Assembly: GCF_934525195.1 (NCBI RefSeq)
Contig: NZ_CAKSZA010000006.1
Span: forward strand, 80,596-144,595
Direction: 5' to 3'
Origin: an uncultured Eubacterium sp.
GTDB lineage: Bacteria; Bacillota; Clostridia; Oscillospirales; Acutalibacteraceae
Length of the DNA: 64,000 bases
In this document: positions 24,262-32,165 of the stretch, piece after piece
How positions within the stretch are numbered: the first letter of the stretch is position 1
Layout of the letters: the number at the start of each line of letters is the position of its first letter
Program-made: the position numbers and the translations under genes
The notes under the pieces: model-generated
Databases searched by the model: none
What the model was told of the DNA's origin: nothing
Seen by the model: the letters and a program-made list of their open reading frames with translations, nothing else

Positions 24262-24642
24262 ATGGCTAGACCAAAGAAGCCAAGACGCATTTGTGCCTAC
24301 CCTAAAACAATGGGGTTTAGACCCTTCGGTGATTATGCTGATGTAGTTGATTTATCGCTCGATGAATACGAGGTTATGCGATTGATGGACACGCTTGGCT
24401 ACTCGCAGGAGGAATGTGCAAAGCAGATGGATGTTGCTCGCTCAACTATTGCTGCAATTTATGAATCGGCAAGACTGAAAACTGCCGATGCAATTATTAA
24501 CGGAAAGTCACTTGTCATTCACGGCGGAGATGTGGAGCTGTGCAAAAGCTACTCTTTATGTTGCCACAGATGCGGTCAAAAGGCCTGTATAGATTGTGAG
24601 CACGGCACAAATCCGCAGTGCAGAAGCAATGCGACTCGATGA
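24262..24642 (+). CDS. DUF134 family DNA-binding protein
   Basis: A 126-residue protein of the DUF134 family. It opens with M-A-R-P-K-K-P-R-R-I-C, has a sigma-70-region-4-like helix-turn-helix (L-S-L-D-E-Y-E-V-M-R-L-M-D, then Y-S-Q-E-E-C-A-K-Q-M-D-V-A-R-S-T) and ends with a Cys-rich tail (C-C-H-R-C-G-Q-K-A-C-I-D-C-E-H) that may hold a metal or Fe-S centre. A role as redox- or metal-sensing regulator is inferred. The ATG at 24262 follows GGAGGTGT. It is 33 bp upstream of pflB with no terminator between, so it may be co-transcribed and may control it. Confidence 0.85.
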   Translation: MARPKKPRRICAYPKTMGFRPFGDYADVVDLSLDEYEVMRLMDTLGYSQEECAKQMDVARSTIAAIYESARLKTADAIINGKSLVIHGGDVELCKSYSLCCHRCGQKACIDCEHGTNPQCRSNATR

Positions 24643-24675
24643 TACAAACAAGTAATTTACGGAGGAAAACAAAAC

Positions 24676-26907
24676 ATGGAAGCATGGAGAAATTTCAACA
24701 CCGGCGTATGGTGTGACCAAATCGATGTATCGAACTTCATCAAAATGAACTACACCCCTTATGATGGCGACAGCTCATTCTTGCAGGGTCCGACAGAGAG
24801 AACAGAAAGAACAATGAAGAGAGTCAATGAGCTCCTTATCGAAGAAAACGAAAAGGGCGGCGTACTTGACGTTGATACAGAAAGAGTACTTTCAATTCTT
24901 TCTCACGAAGCAGGCTATGTTGTTGACAAAGACACAGACATTATCGTTGGCTTGCAGACAGACGCACCTCTCAGAAGAGGCGTTTCACCTTTCGCAGGTT
25001 TGAGAAACACAGTTCAGGCTTGTAACGCTTACGGCTATGAACTTTCAGAAAAAATCAAGGACGAGTTCACATACAGAACAACTCACAACACAGGCGTATT
25101 CCGTGCATACACAGACACAATGAAGGCTGCTCGTCACGCAGGTATCCTTACAGGTCTTCCTGATGCTTACGCTCGTGGCAGAATCATCGGTGACTATCGC
25201 CGTATCGCTCTTTACGGTATGGATTACCTTATCGAGCAGAAGAAACTTGACAAGAAAAAGATGGGCGAGAAAGAAGTTCTTGACGAGGATACAATCCACA
25301 ATCTTGAGGACCTTTCAAAGCAACTCGACTTTATGAACCAGCTCAAGGGCTTGGCTCTTCGTTACGGCTATGACATTTCAAAGCCGGCTACAACAGCAAA
25401 GGAAGCTATCCAGTGGCTCTACTTCGGTTACCTTGGTGCAATCAAGGAGCAAAACGGTGCAGCTAACTCAATCGGCAGAATTGCTGAATTTATGGATATT
25501 TATATTCAGAGAGATATTGATGAGGGCGTTCTTGACGAAGTTCACGCTCAGGAACTTATTGACGACCTTGTTGTAAAACTCAGATTAGTTCGTCACCTTC
25601 GTACACCTGAATACAACGACCTCTTTGCAGGCGACCCTGTATGGGTAACAATGGCTTTGGCAGGCGTTACAGGTGAGGGTAAGCACATGGTTTCAAAGAC
25701 TTCATTCCGTGTACTTCAAACTCTTTACAACCTTGGTTCATCAGCAGAACCAAACATCACAGTATTGTGGTCAGACAGACTTCCTGAAGGCTTCAAGAAG
25801 TTCTGTGCTCAGGTTTCTATCGATACAGACTCAATCCAGTACGAAAACGACGATGTTATGAGAAGAATGTATGGCGATGACTATTCAATCGCTTGCTGCG
25901 TATCTGCTATGAAGACAGGTAAGCAAATGCAGTTCTTCGGTGCAAGATGTAACCTTGCAAAGGTTCTTCTTATGGCTCTTAACGGCGGTAAGGACGAAAT
26001 CGAAGGTCACCAAATCGCACCTGTAGGCGATATCTTTGAAGAAAAAGAACTTTCTTATGACGAAGTTTATGCCGCTTACAAGAAGTATCTTTCTTGGATG
26101 GCTCGTTTGTATGTAAATACAATGAACATCATCCACTATATGCACGACAAGTATGCTTATGAAAGACTTATGATGTCACTTCACGACACAGATGTTGAAA
26201 GACTTATGGCTTTCGGTGTTTCAGGTTTCTCAGTTGCTATTGACTCACTTTCAGCTATTAAGTATGCAAAGGTTACTCCTGTAAAGGATGACCGTGGCAT
26301 TATCACCGACTTTAAGGTAGAGGGCAAGTTCCCTAAGTACGGTAACGATGATGACAGAGCCGACCTTATCGGTAAGGACCTTATCGAATACTTCTATCAC
26401 GAACTTTGCAAGACTCCTTGCTATCGTGGTGCAAGACACACATTGTCAATCCTTACAATTACATCAAATGTTATGTACGGCAGAAAGACAGGCTCAACTC
26501 CTGACGGCAGAAAAGCAGGCGAACCGTTTGCTCCGGGTGCAAACCCAATGCACGGCAGAGATTGCGAAGGTGCTTTGGCTTCTCTTAACTCTGTTGCAAA
26601 GCTCAACTATGCTTGCTGTCAAGACGGTATTTCAAACACATTCTCAATCACTCCTGACGCACTCGGTACTGATGAAGAGGACAGAATTGAGCACCTTACA
26701 ACTATGCTTGACGGTTACTTCGAGCAGGATGCTCACCACCTCAATGTAAATGTTTTGAACCGTGAAAAGCTTATTGCTGCTATGGAAGATCCAACTCTTT
26801 ACCCATCACTTACAATTCGTGTATCGGGTTATGCAGTAAACTTCAACAAGCTTACAAGAGATAAGCAAGAAGAGGTTATCGCTCGTACATTCCATCAGTC
26901 AATGTAA
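24676..26907 (+). CDS. pflB: Pyruvate formate-lyase (formate C-acetyltransferase)
   Basis: A 743-residue glycyl-radical enzyme turning pyruvate and CoA into acetyl-CoA and formate without oxygen. The active-site cysteine pair is seen in Y-S-I-A-C-C-V-S-A-M (about residues 405-414) and the glycyl radical site in R-V-S-G-Y-A-V-N-F near the C-terminus. Codon choice is strongly biased to a few codons (CTT, ACA, GTA, AAG), a mark of very high expression. Its activase follows after a repeat element and a YbaK-like gene. The full length and both motifs show an active enzyme. Confidence 0.98.
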   Translation: MEAWRNFNTGVWCDQIDVSNFIKMNYTPYDGDSSFLQGPTERTERTMKRVNELLIEENEKGGVLDVDTERVLSILSHEAGYVVDKDTDIIVGLQTDAPLRRGVSPFAGLRNTVQACNAYGYELSEKIKDEFTYRTTHNTGVFRAYTDTMKAARHAGILTGLPDAYARGRIIGDYRRIALYGMDYLIEQKKLDKKKMGEKEVLDEDTIHNLEDLSKQLDFMNQLKGLALRYGYDISKPATTAKEAIQWLYFGYLGAIKEQNGAANSIGRIAEFMDIYIQRDIDEGVLDEVHAQELIDDLVVKLRLVRHLRTPEYNDLFAGDPVWVTMALAGVTGEGKHMVSKTSFRVLQTLYNLGSSAEPNITVLWSDRLPEGFKKFCAQVSIDTDSIQYENDDVMRRMYGDDYSIACCVSAMKTGKQMQFFGARCNLAKVLLMALNGGKDEIEGHQIAPVGDIFEEKELSYDEVYAAYKKYLSWMARLYVNTMNIIHYMHDKYAYERLMMSLHDTDVERLMAFGVSGFSVAIDSLSAIKYAKVTPVKDDRGIITDFKVEGKFPKYGNDDDRADLIGKDLIEYFYHELCKTPCYRGARHTLSILTITSNVMYGRKTGSTPDGRKAGEPFAPGANPMHGRDCEGALASLNSVAKLNYACCQDGISNTFSITPDALGTDEEDRIEHLTTMLDGYFEQDAHHLNVNVLNREKLIAAMEDPTLYPSLTIRVSGYAVNFNKLTRDKQEEVIARTFHQSM

Positions 26908-26914
26908 AATCTTG

Positions 26915-27125
26915 ATAAATGGCTTAAAACGTGCCAAATGAAAATTATGCTTCTGTCTTTTTTGTGTAAAGAAGACAGAAGTGCATTTTGTCAGCAGATT
27001 ATAAAAACGCCTTGAACATCGAGTTCGAGGCGTTTTTGGCACTTTTTGTTTTTTGCTCAGTCGAGGTATTTATATACATCTTCCTTCGCAAAAAAACAAA
27101 ATTTAAGCTCATTTCTCAAGATTTG
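26915..27125. repeat. Dispersed structured non-coding repeat, diverged copy 2
   Basis: This block between pflB and the YbaK-like gene shares with copy 1 the frame GTGCCAAATGAAAATTATGC, a central hairpin (AAAACGCCT...AGGCGTTTT followed by TGGCAC), the GTTTTTTGC arm and the final CTTCGCAAAAAAAC with AAATTTAA. The middle is replaced by a different hairpin (CTTCTGTCTT/AAGACAGAAG). The hairpin with T-run at 27007-27039 likely acts as the pflB terminator. Confidence 0.65.
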
Positions 27126-27214
27126 TAATAATCTTCTTTTTTATATTGCAGGGACTTTATTTTAAATCTGAATTGTGCTATTATATATGCAACATAAAAA
27201 TTGCGGAGAATGTT

Positions 27215-27775
27215 ATGGAATTACAAAAGGGCAGACCTGCCGACATCACGGGCAGAGAAGAAAAAGAAATCAGAGTTTACGACCTCTTGGACGAACTCGG
27301 AATAGAATATTATCGCACCGACCACGAAGAAGCAAACACCATGGAAAAGTGCAACGAAATTGACAAGGTTTTGGGCACAATCATTTGCAAAAATCTGTTT
27401 TTGTGCAACCGTCAAAAGACTGATTTTTATATGCTTATGATGCCGGGCGACAAGGTGTTCAAGACAAAAGACATCACAAAACAACTCGGTTGTTCACGAC
27501 TTTCGTTTGCCGCTCCCGAATTTATGGAGGAGTTTTTGGATATCAAACCCGGTGCGGTTTCGATTATGGGACTTATGAACGATAAAAACAACCGTGTTCA
27601 ACTTGTCATCGACCGCCCTGTTGTGGAAAGCGAAACTCTCGGTTGTCACCCTTGCGTGTGCACTTCGTCACTCAAAATGCAAACCAAAGATGTGCTTGAA
27701 AAGTTTTTGCCTGCGGTTCGGCACGAGCCGATAATTGTTGATATGCCTGATTACAAGGAGGAAAATAATGGCTAA
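27215..27775 (+). CDS. YbaK/ProX-type aminoacyl-tRNA deacylase
   Basis: A 186-residue protein of the YbaK/prolyl-tRNA editing superfamily (ProX-like), which hydrolyses wrongly charged tRNA such as Ala-tRNA-Pro. Signs are I-I-C-K-N-L-F-L with the conserved Lys near residue 50, M-P-G-D-K-V-F at about 70, P-G-A-V-S-I-M-G-L near 110 and the C-terminal V-D-R-P-like strand (V-I-D-R-P-V). The ATG at 27215 follows CGGAGAA. It overlaps pflA by 8 nt, an odd pairing of tRNA proofreading with fermentation enzyme activation. Confidence 0.85.
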   Translation: MELQKGRPADITGREEKEIRVYDLLDELGIEYYRTDHEEANTMEKCNEIDKVLGTIICKNLFLCNRQKTDFYMLMMPGDKVFKTKDITKQLGCSRLSFAAPEFMEEFLDIKPGAVSIMGLMNDKNNRVQLVIDRPVVESETLGCHPCVCTSSLKMQTKDVLEKFLPAVRHEPIIVDMPDYKEENNG

Positions 27776-28484
27776 TATTCATTCATTTGAGTCGCTTGCC
27801 GCTGTTGACGGTGAGGGATTGAGATTTGATATATTTTTTACGGGTTGCCCGCTGAGGTGTGCTTATTGTCACAATCCCGACACTTGGCACAAGGGCGAAA
27901 TTGATATGGAAGCCGATGAGGTTTTCAGAAAGGTCAGACGCTACAAGCCTTATTTCAAAAACGGCGGCGGTGTAACTTTTTCGGGCGGAGAGCCGCTCCT
28001 TAACGCAAAATTTATTAATGAAATTTATCCTATGCTCAAAAGTGAACAAATCGGCTATTGCCTCGACACTTCGGGTTCTGTTGAACTCACCGACGAGGTT
28101 AAAACCGCAGTTGAAAATGCTGATATGATTATCCTCGACATTAAATTTTACGAGCCTGAAGCATATAAAAAATGGACAAAGGGTAATTTTGAATTGCCGG
28201 AGGCAATCGGCAGATACGCTTCCGAAAAAGGCAAGAGATTGTGGCTTCGCACCGTTGTTGTGCCTGGCATAAATGATACCGAGGCAGATATGGATGCGTA
28301 TGCGGAATATACAAAGCAGTTCAAGTTTGAAAAATACGAACTCCTTGCGTTCCACACAATGGGCTTTTTCAAGTATGAAGAAAGCGGAATCGAAAATCCG
28401 TTGAAAGATTACAAGGCACTCGATAAGGGCAGACTGATTGAATTGCAAAATTATTTGAACGAAAAAATTAAAGAATCAAAATAA
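27768..28484 (+). CDS. pflA: Pyruvate formate-lyase activating enzyme
   Basis: A 238-residue radical SAM enzyme. The cluster motif C-P-L-R-C-A-Y-C (C-x3-C-x2-C, about residues 25-32) and the G-G-V-T-F-S-G-G-E-P-L SAM-binding glycines are present. It generates the glycyl radical on PflB by abstracting a hydrogen with the 5'-deoxyadenosyl radical. The start at 27768, within the upstream gene's end, follows AAGGAGGAAAAT. Distance from pflB is larger than usual because of the repeat and the YbaK-like gene. Confidence 0.95.
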   Translation: MANIHSFESLAAVDGEGLRFDIFFTGCPLRCAYCHNPDTWHKGEIDMEADEVFRKVRRYKPYFKNGGGVTFSGGEPLLNAKFINEIYPMLKSEQIGYCLDTSGSVELTDEVKTAVENADMIILDIKFYEPEAYKKWTKGNFELPEAIGRYASEKGKRLWLRTVVVPGINDTEADMDAYAEYTKQFKFEKYELLAFHTMGFFKYEESGIENPLKDYKALDKGRLIELQNYLNEKIKESK

Positions 28485-28488
28485 GATT

Positions 28489-28959
28489 ATGGCTCAAAAA
28501 ATCAGAAAGCCTAACAGATTGCCGGATTATGATTATTCTCAAAACGGAGCATATTTTGTAACGATATGTATAAAAGACAGAGAACCTATATTGTCAAGAA
28601 TATCCGTAGGGGCGAACTGTGTTCGCCTAACAGATTTCGGCAAGGTTGTTGACGATGAAATAAAGAAAATGAATACGGTTTATGAATGTGTGTTTGTTGA
28701 TAATTATGTTATTATGCCTAATCATATTCATTTGCTTATTCGTATAGAAAATGACGGTAGGCGACCGCAGGTCGCCCCTACGGTCAGTCGTATAATCAAG
28801 CAGTTCAAAGGCTCGGTGACCAAGCAAATAGGAATGTCTGTTTGGCAAAAAGGATTTTATGACCATGTGGTTCGTGATGGATACGACTATCAAATAAGAT
28901 GGCAATATATTGATGACAATCCGCCTAAGTGGGCAGAGGATGAATTGTACATAAAGTGA
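28489..28959 (+). CDS. REP-associated tyrosine transposase (RAYT, Y1 HUH family)
   Basis: A 156-residue HUH endonuclease-like protein. The His pair is in M-P-N-H-I-H-L-L (about residues 77-84) and the catalytic Tyr lies in the C-terminal F-Y-D-H-V-V-R-D-G-Y-D-Y-Q-I region. R-K-P-N-R-L-P-D-Y-D-Y and G-A-Y-F-V-T-I at the N-terminus are typical of RAYTs. Two REP-like palindromes (28604-28630, 28756-28783) lie inside the frame and encode residues 39-47 and 90-98 without breaking it. It starts 4 nt after pflA with no clear ribosome binding site of its own. RAYTs mobilise or maintain REP elements. Confidence 0.88.
   Translation: MAQKIRKPNRLPDYDYSQNGAYFVTICIKDREPILSRISVGANCVRLTDFGKVVDDEIKKMNTVYECVFVDNYVIMPNHIHLLIRIENDGRRPQVAPTVSRIIKQFKGSVTKQIGMSVWQKGFYDHVVRDGYDYQIRWQYIDDNPPKWAEDELYIK
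28604..28630 (+). repeat. REP-like palindrome inside the RAYT gene
   Basis: The 27-bp sequence, core GTAGGGGCGAAC-TGT-GTTCGCC, is identical to 40667-40693 near tRNA-Val. The GGCGAAC/GTTCGCC arms form a short hairpin after a conserved GTAGG head, the layout of RAYT-linked REPs. Confidence 0.85.
28756..28783 (-). repeat. Second REP-like palindrome in the RAYT gene, inverted
   Basis: Read on the minus strand: head GTAGGGGCGACC, centre TGC, then GGTCGCC. It is the same element type as 28604-28630 in opposite orientation, 125 bp away, giving a BIME-like pair within coding sequence. Confidence 0.85.
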
Positions 28960-29000
28960 AAAGCACTGCGAAATAAAAATCGCAGTGCTTTATTTATTTT
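28960..29000. terminator. Bidirectional terminator between RAYT and GH13 genes
   Basis: AAAGCACTGCGA and TCGCAGTGCTTT pair perfectly (12 bp) around AATAAAAA, with T-rich sequence on the plus strand and A-rich flank supporting the minus-strand gene. Confidence 0.9.
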
Positions 29001-30895
29001 ACCCTATAAATATTGCCCTCAAACGGTTTCAAAATATCGGTTTTGTTTTCGTTTGTGGAAAGAATTAAATTAAAATTGTAAATGCCTGTCGGTCTTGGTT
29101 GCGGAGTTTTGCCGAGGTTGAGTTCGATGTAATATTTTTCTCCCTCGTACTCTCTAAAATAGCAGTAAACAGGTGCTTTGTTTGTTGTTGCAGGGGTAAA
29201 ATCACCGTAAACAAGTGCCTTTGTGTCCTTGCGGAGTTTGATTGCTCTTTTGAAGAAGCTGAGCACGCTGTCGTCACGGTTCGCTTCGTCCTCTGCATTG
29301 TAAACTCTGTAATCGTTGTTGATTTTGAGCCACGGCTTGCCTGTTGTGAAACCTGCGTTTTTGCTGTCACTCCATTGGAACGGAGTTCTTGCATTATCTC
29401 TTGAACCGATTGAAGCGAGCTTGAAATATTTTTCTCTGTTCTTGCCTTTTCTGATTGCGTCTTTGTAGAAATTGATTGACTGCACATCGTTCATTTCTTC
29501 GATTGAGTCAAATTCCACATTTGCCATTGCGAGTTCTTGACCTTGATAAATGTACGGTGTTCCACGCAAAGTCATTTCTATAAGCGCACAAACTTTGGCG
29601 ATTTCGTCACGGTATGCACCCGATCTGTCGGTTCTTGAAACAACTCTCGGATTGTCGTGATTTTCAAAGAAAACGGTCGGCCAGCAGTGATTTGTGTAGT
29701 CTGTTTGGAATGTTTCAAAGTTTTCCATAACCTTGTACATATCCTGCTCGTAAGGGTCGTATGCAGTGTGACCTTGGTTAATTAAGAAGTCAAAGTTGAA
29801 TACGGTGTCGAGTTCGCCTCTGAAATCTGCGGTGAGCATTTTGTCCATCTCGATTCCCGCACCGCCACATTCACCGACGGTGTAAACATCGTAGTTGCCG
29901 AATGTCTTTTCTCTCATCTCGTGCAAGAATTCGTGCAAGCGTGGACCGTAGAAATAGTATTCCGCACCTTTGTATCCTGTGAGCATACCCATAAATGCGT
30001 TTGCTTCCGGCAGTCCCTCGGTCTTGCTGATGAAGTTGATTACATCCATTCTGAAACCGTTAACGCCTTTGTCAAGCCACCACAACATCATTTCGTACAC
30101 GCTTTGGCGAACTTTCTCGTTTTCCCAGTTCAAGTCCATTTGCTTTTTGGTGAAAAGGTGAAGCGCCCATTGGTTGAGATTTTCGTAGTAGTTCCACGCA
30201 GAACCCTTGAAAAGAGAAATCCAGTTGTTCGGCGGAGTGATGCCTGCGTCGGTTGCGTCACGCCATATGTAGTAATCGTGGAATGGATTGTCCTTGCTCT
30301 TGAGTGCTTCCTTGAACCATTTGTGTTCATCGGAAGTGTGGTTCACAACAAGGTCAATGACGAGTTTCATATCTCTTGCGTGAATTTCCTCAAGTAGTTT
30401 GTCAAAGTCCTCCATTGTGCCGAACTCTGCCATAATTTTTTGATAGTCACGGATGTCGTAGCCGTTGTCGTCGTTCGGGCTGTCATAAAACGGACTGCAC
30501 CAAATTGTGTTAACGCCCAATTCCTGAAGATAGTCGAGCTTTTGACGAATTCCGTTTAAGTCGCCGATTCCGTCACCGTTGCTGTCGTAAAATGAACGAG
30601 GGTAGATTTGATAAATGATTGCTTCTTTCCACCATTTTTCCGTCATCTCACCTCGGTCGGTGATAACCTCGTCTTTTTCGAGATTGAGCATATCGCAAAC
30701 CATTTGCACGGTCTTTTTGTCAAGAAGTCCGGCTGTTGCGGTTGTGAGCGTTTTAAATTTCAGCTTGCCCATAATTCCCGAATCGATTAAATCTGTCGGC
30801 AAACGCAAAACAAGAAAAAGTTTTTCTATAACATCTTTTGCCATAGGGTTAACCATGGCTTCTTTTAATGTTGTGTTCGGCGTGATTTTAATCAT
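28994..30895 (-). CDS. GH13 alpha-glucosidase (oligo-1,6-glucosidase type) with N-terminal DUF1858-like domain
   Basis: A 633-residue protein. Residues about 90-633 are a GH13 (subfamily 31-like) enzyme: I-Y-Q-I-Y-P-R-S-F at the barrel start, D-L-V-V-N-H-T-S (region I), G-F-R-M-D-V-I-N (nucleophile Asp), V-G-E-C-G (acid/base Glu) and F-E-N-H-D-N-P-R (stabiliser Asp). Such enzymes cut alpha-1,6 or alpha-1,4 bonds in malto- and isomalto-oligosaccharides in the cytoplasm. The first ~85 residues form a helical domain like DUF1858 (T-P-N-T-T-L-K-E-A-M, then P-A-like turns), absent from typical homologues. The ATG at 30895 follows GGGAGGTGT. Confidence 0.88.
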   Translation of the reverse strand: MIKITPNTTLKEAMVNPMAKDVIEKLFLVLRLPTDLIDSGIMGKLKFKTLTTATAGLLDKKTVQMVCDMLNLEKDEVITDRGEMTEKWWKEAIIYQIYPRSFYDSNGDGIGDLNGIRQKLDYLQELGVNTIWCSPFYDSPNDDNGYDIRDYQKIMAEFGTMEDFDKLLEEIHARDMKLVIDLVVNHTSDEHKWFKEALKSKDNPFHDYYIWRDATDAGITPPNNWISLFKGSAWNYYENLNQWALHLFTKKQMDLNWENEKVRQSVYEMMLWWLDKGVNGFRMDVINFISKTEGLPEANAFMGMLTGYKGAEYYFYGPRLHEFLHEMREKTFGNYDVYTVGECGGAGIEMDKMLTADFRGELDTVFNFDFLINQGHTAYDPYEQDMYKVMENFETFQTDYTNHCWPTVFFENHDNPRVVSRTDRSGAYRDEIAKVCALIEMTLRGTPYIYQGQELAMANVEFDSIEEMNDVQSINFYKDAIRKGKNREKYFKLASIGSRDNARTPFQWSDSKNAGFTTGKPWLKINNDYRVYNAEDEANRDDSVLSFFKRAIKLRKDTKALVYGDFTPATTNKAPVYCYFREYEGEKYYIELNLGKTPQPRPTGIYNFNLILSTNENKTDILKPFEGNIYRVK

Positions 30896-30977
30896 GCCCA
30901 CACCTCCCCTTTAATATATAAATTTTATACATCTTTATAGTAACATACCTAAAACGGGATTTCAAGGAAAATACAAA

Positions 30978-31004
30978 TTAGCACTTTGCACCTCAAAATG
31001 CTAA
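30978..31004. promoter_or_regulatory. Degenerate CIRCE-like element
   Basis: TTAGCACTT, exactly 9 nt, then AAATGCTAA: 15 of 18 arm positions match CIRCE with the correct spacing. It lies 104 bp upstream of the perfect CIRCE, between the GH13 start and the hrcA promoter. Confidence 0.5.
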
Positions 31005-31041
31005 CAAAATGTGAATTTTAGAAATTTTTTCAAAAAAAGTG

Positions 31042-31068
31042 TTGACAAATACTGTTTCGGGATATAAT
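31042..31068 (+). promoter_or_regulatory. Promoter of the hrcA-grpE-dnaK-dnaJ operon
   Basis: TTGACA (31042) and TATAAT (31063) with a 15-bp spacer, just upstream of CIRCE. A second TATAAT overlaps at 31068. The CIRCE thus lies at or after the transcription start, as in other Firmicutes. Confidence 0.75.
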
Positions 31069-31081
31069 ATAATAAATGTAG

Positions 31082-31108
31082 TTAGCACTCAGGCACAAAG
31101 AGTGCTAA
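31082..31108. promoter_or_regulatory. CIRCE operator (HrcA binding site)
   Basis: A perfect match TTAGCACTC-N9-GAGTGCTAA. HrcA binds it and represses the class I heat-shock operon; GroE activity normally modulates HrcA. Confidence 0.98.
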
Positions 31109-31127
31109 ACAAAAAGGAGGCGAGGAT

Positions 31128-32165
31128 ATGATTGGCAACAGACGGTCGGATATATTGAATTTGATTATTAATCATTATATTCAAACAGGCGAGCCGATGG
31201 GTTCAAAAACACTTTGCCAGTTGCTTCCTTATGCTGTTTCCTCCGCTACAATAAGAAATGAGATGGCGGCTCTCGGCGAGCTTGGATTTTTGCAACAGCG
31301 ACACACATCGGGCGGCAGAATTCCGACAAACGCTTCTTATAGATATTATGTAGATAATTTGCTTGTGCCAAAACCGCTCACACCGTTTGAAAAACAAAAG
31401 ATAAATCAGGTGTTGAGTGTCAACGCATCCGACCCCGAAAGATTGCTTGCCGACGCGGCAAAACTTTTGTCGGAGGCAACGGGTTGCACTTCGTTTTTCT
31501 CAACGGTTAAGGATGAATATGATTGTGTGCAGGGTGCCGATTTGATTCCCGCAGGTGAAAAAAAGGCAATGCTTGTTATGCTCACGGTCGGAGGCAAAAT
31601 TAAGTCCTCGGTCATTCAAATGCCGTGCAGGATAGATGACAATTTCAGACGACTGTTTTATGTGCTGGCAAGAGAATTTTTTATCGGTGTTCCGGTAAAC
31701 GAAATCAATATGTCGCTCATTCAGTCAACAGCGCCTGTGCTTCGTGACAGATTGTTTGATATGCTTCCTGTGTTGTCGTCGTTTTGCTCACTTTGCAAAG
31801 AAGCGAGCGATGGCACACTTCAAATCTACGGTCAAAACAATTTGCTCAAGCAAGAGGAATTCGGCGAATCGGTGTTCGGACTTCTTACATTCCTTGCAGA
31901 AAAGACAAAGCTTGAAGATATGCTCACGCAGATTGCAAAGAGCAAAATGCAAAGCGCACTTTTCCTCGGAGAAGAAAATCCGATATACGAGCTTAAAAAC
32001 ACAGCCACGGCGGTTGCAAAGTTTGAATATTATGACGACCAGCTTGCAACTCTCGGCATTATAGGCTCATTGAGAATTGATTATAGCTCTATTCTTCCGA
32101 GAATAGATTATATAGTAAAAACCTGTTCTGATTTGTTAAAGGAGGGTGGAGTAATATATGAGTAA
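31128..32165 (+). CDS. hrcA: Heat-inducible transcription repressor HrcA
   Basis: A 345-residue HrcA. It has the N-terminal winged helix (R-R-S-D-I-L-N-L-I-I-N-H-Y-I-Q-T-G-E-P-M-G-S), the recognition region S-A-T-I-R-N-E-M-A-A-L and the wing H-T-S-G-G-R-I-P-T. The later domain is the GAF-like and dimerisation part with V-G-G-K-I. It represses its own operon through the CIRCE 20 bp upstream. It overlaps grpE by 8 nt. Confidence 0.97.
   Translation: MIGNRRSDILNLIINHYIQTGEPMGSKTLCQLLPYAVSSATIRNEMAALGELGFLQQRHTSGGRIPTNASYRYYVDNLLVPKPLTPFEKQKINQVLSVNASDPERLLADAAKLLSEATGCTSFFSTVKDEYDCVQGADLIPAGEKKAMLVMLTVGGKIKSSVIQMPCRIDDNFRRLFYVLAREFFIGVPVNEINMSLIQSTAPVLRDRLFDMLPVLSSFCSLCKEASDGTLQIYGQNNLLKQEEFGESVFGLLTFLAEKTKLEDMLTQIAKSKMQSALFLGEENPIYELKNTATAVAKFEYYDDQLATLGIIGSLRIDYSSILPRIDYIVKTCSDLLKEGGVIYE

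Noticed and set aside
28604..28783. The paired palindromes in the RAYT gene as a CRISPR-like array
   Set aside because: There are only two copies, in opposite orientation, inside a coding frame, and no cas genes are visible.
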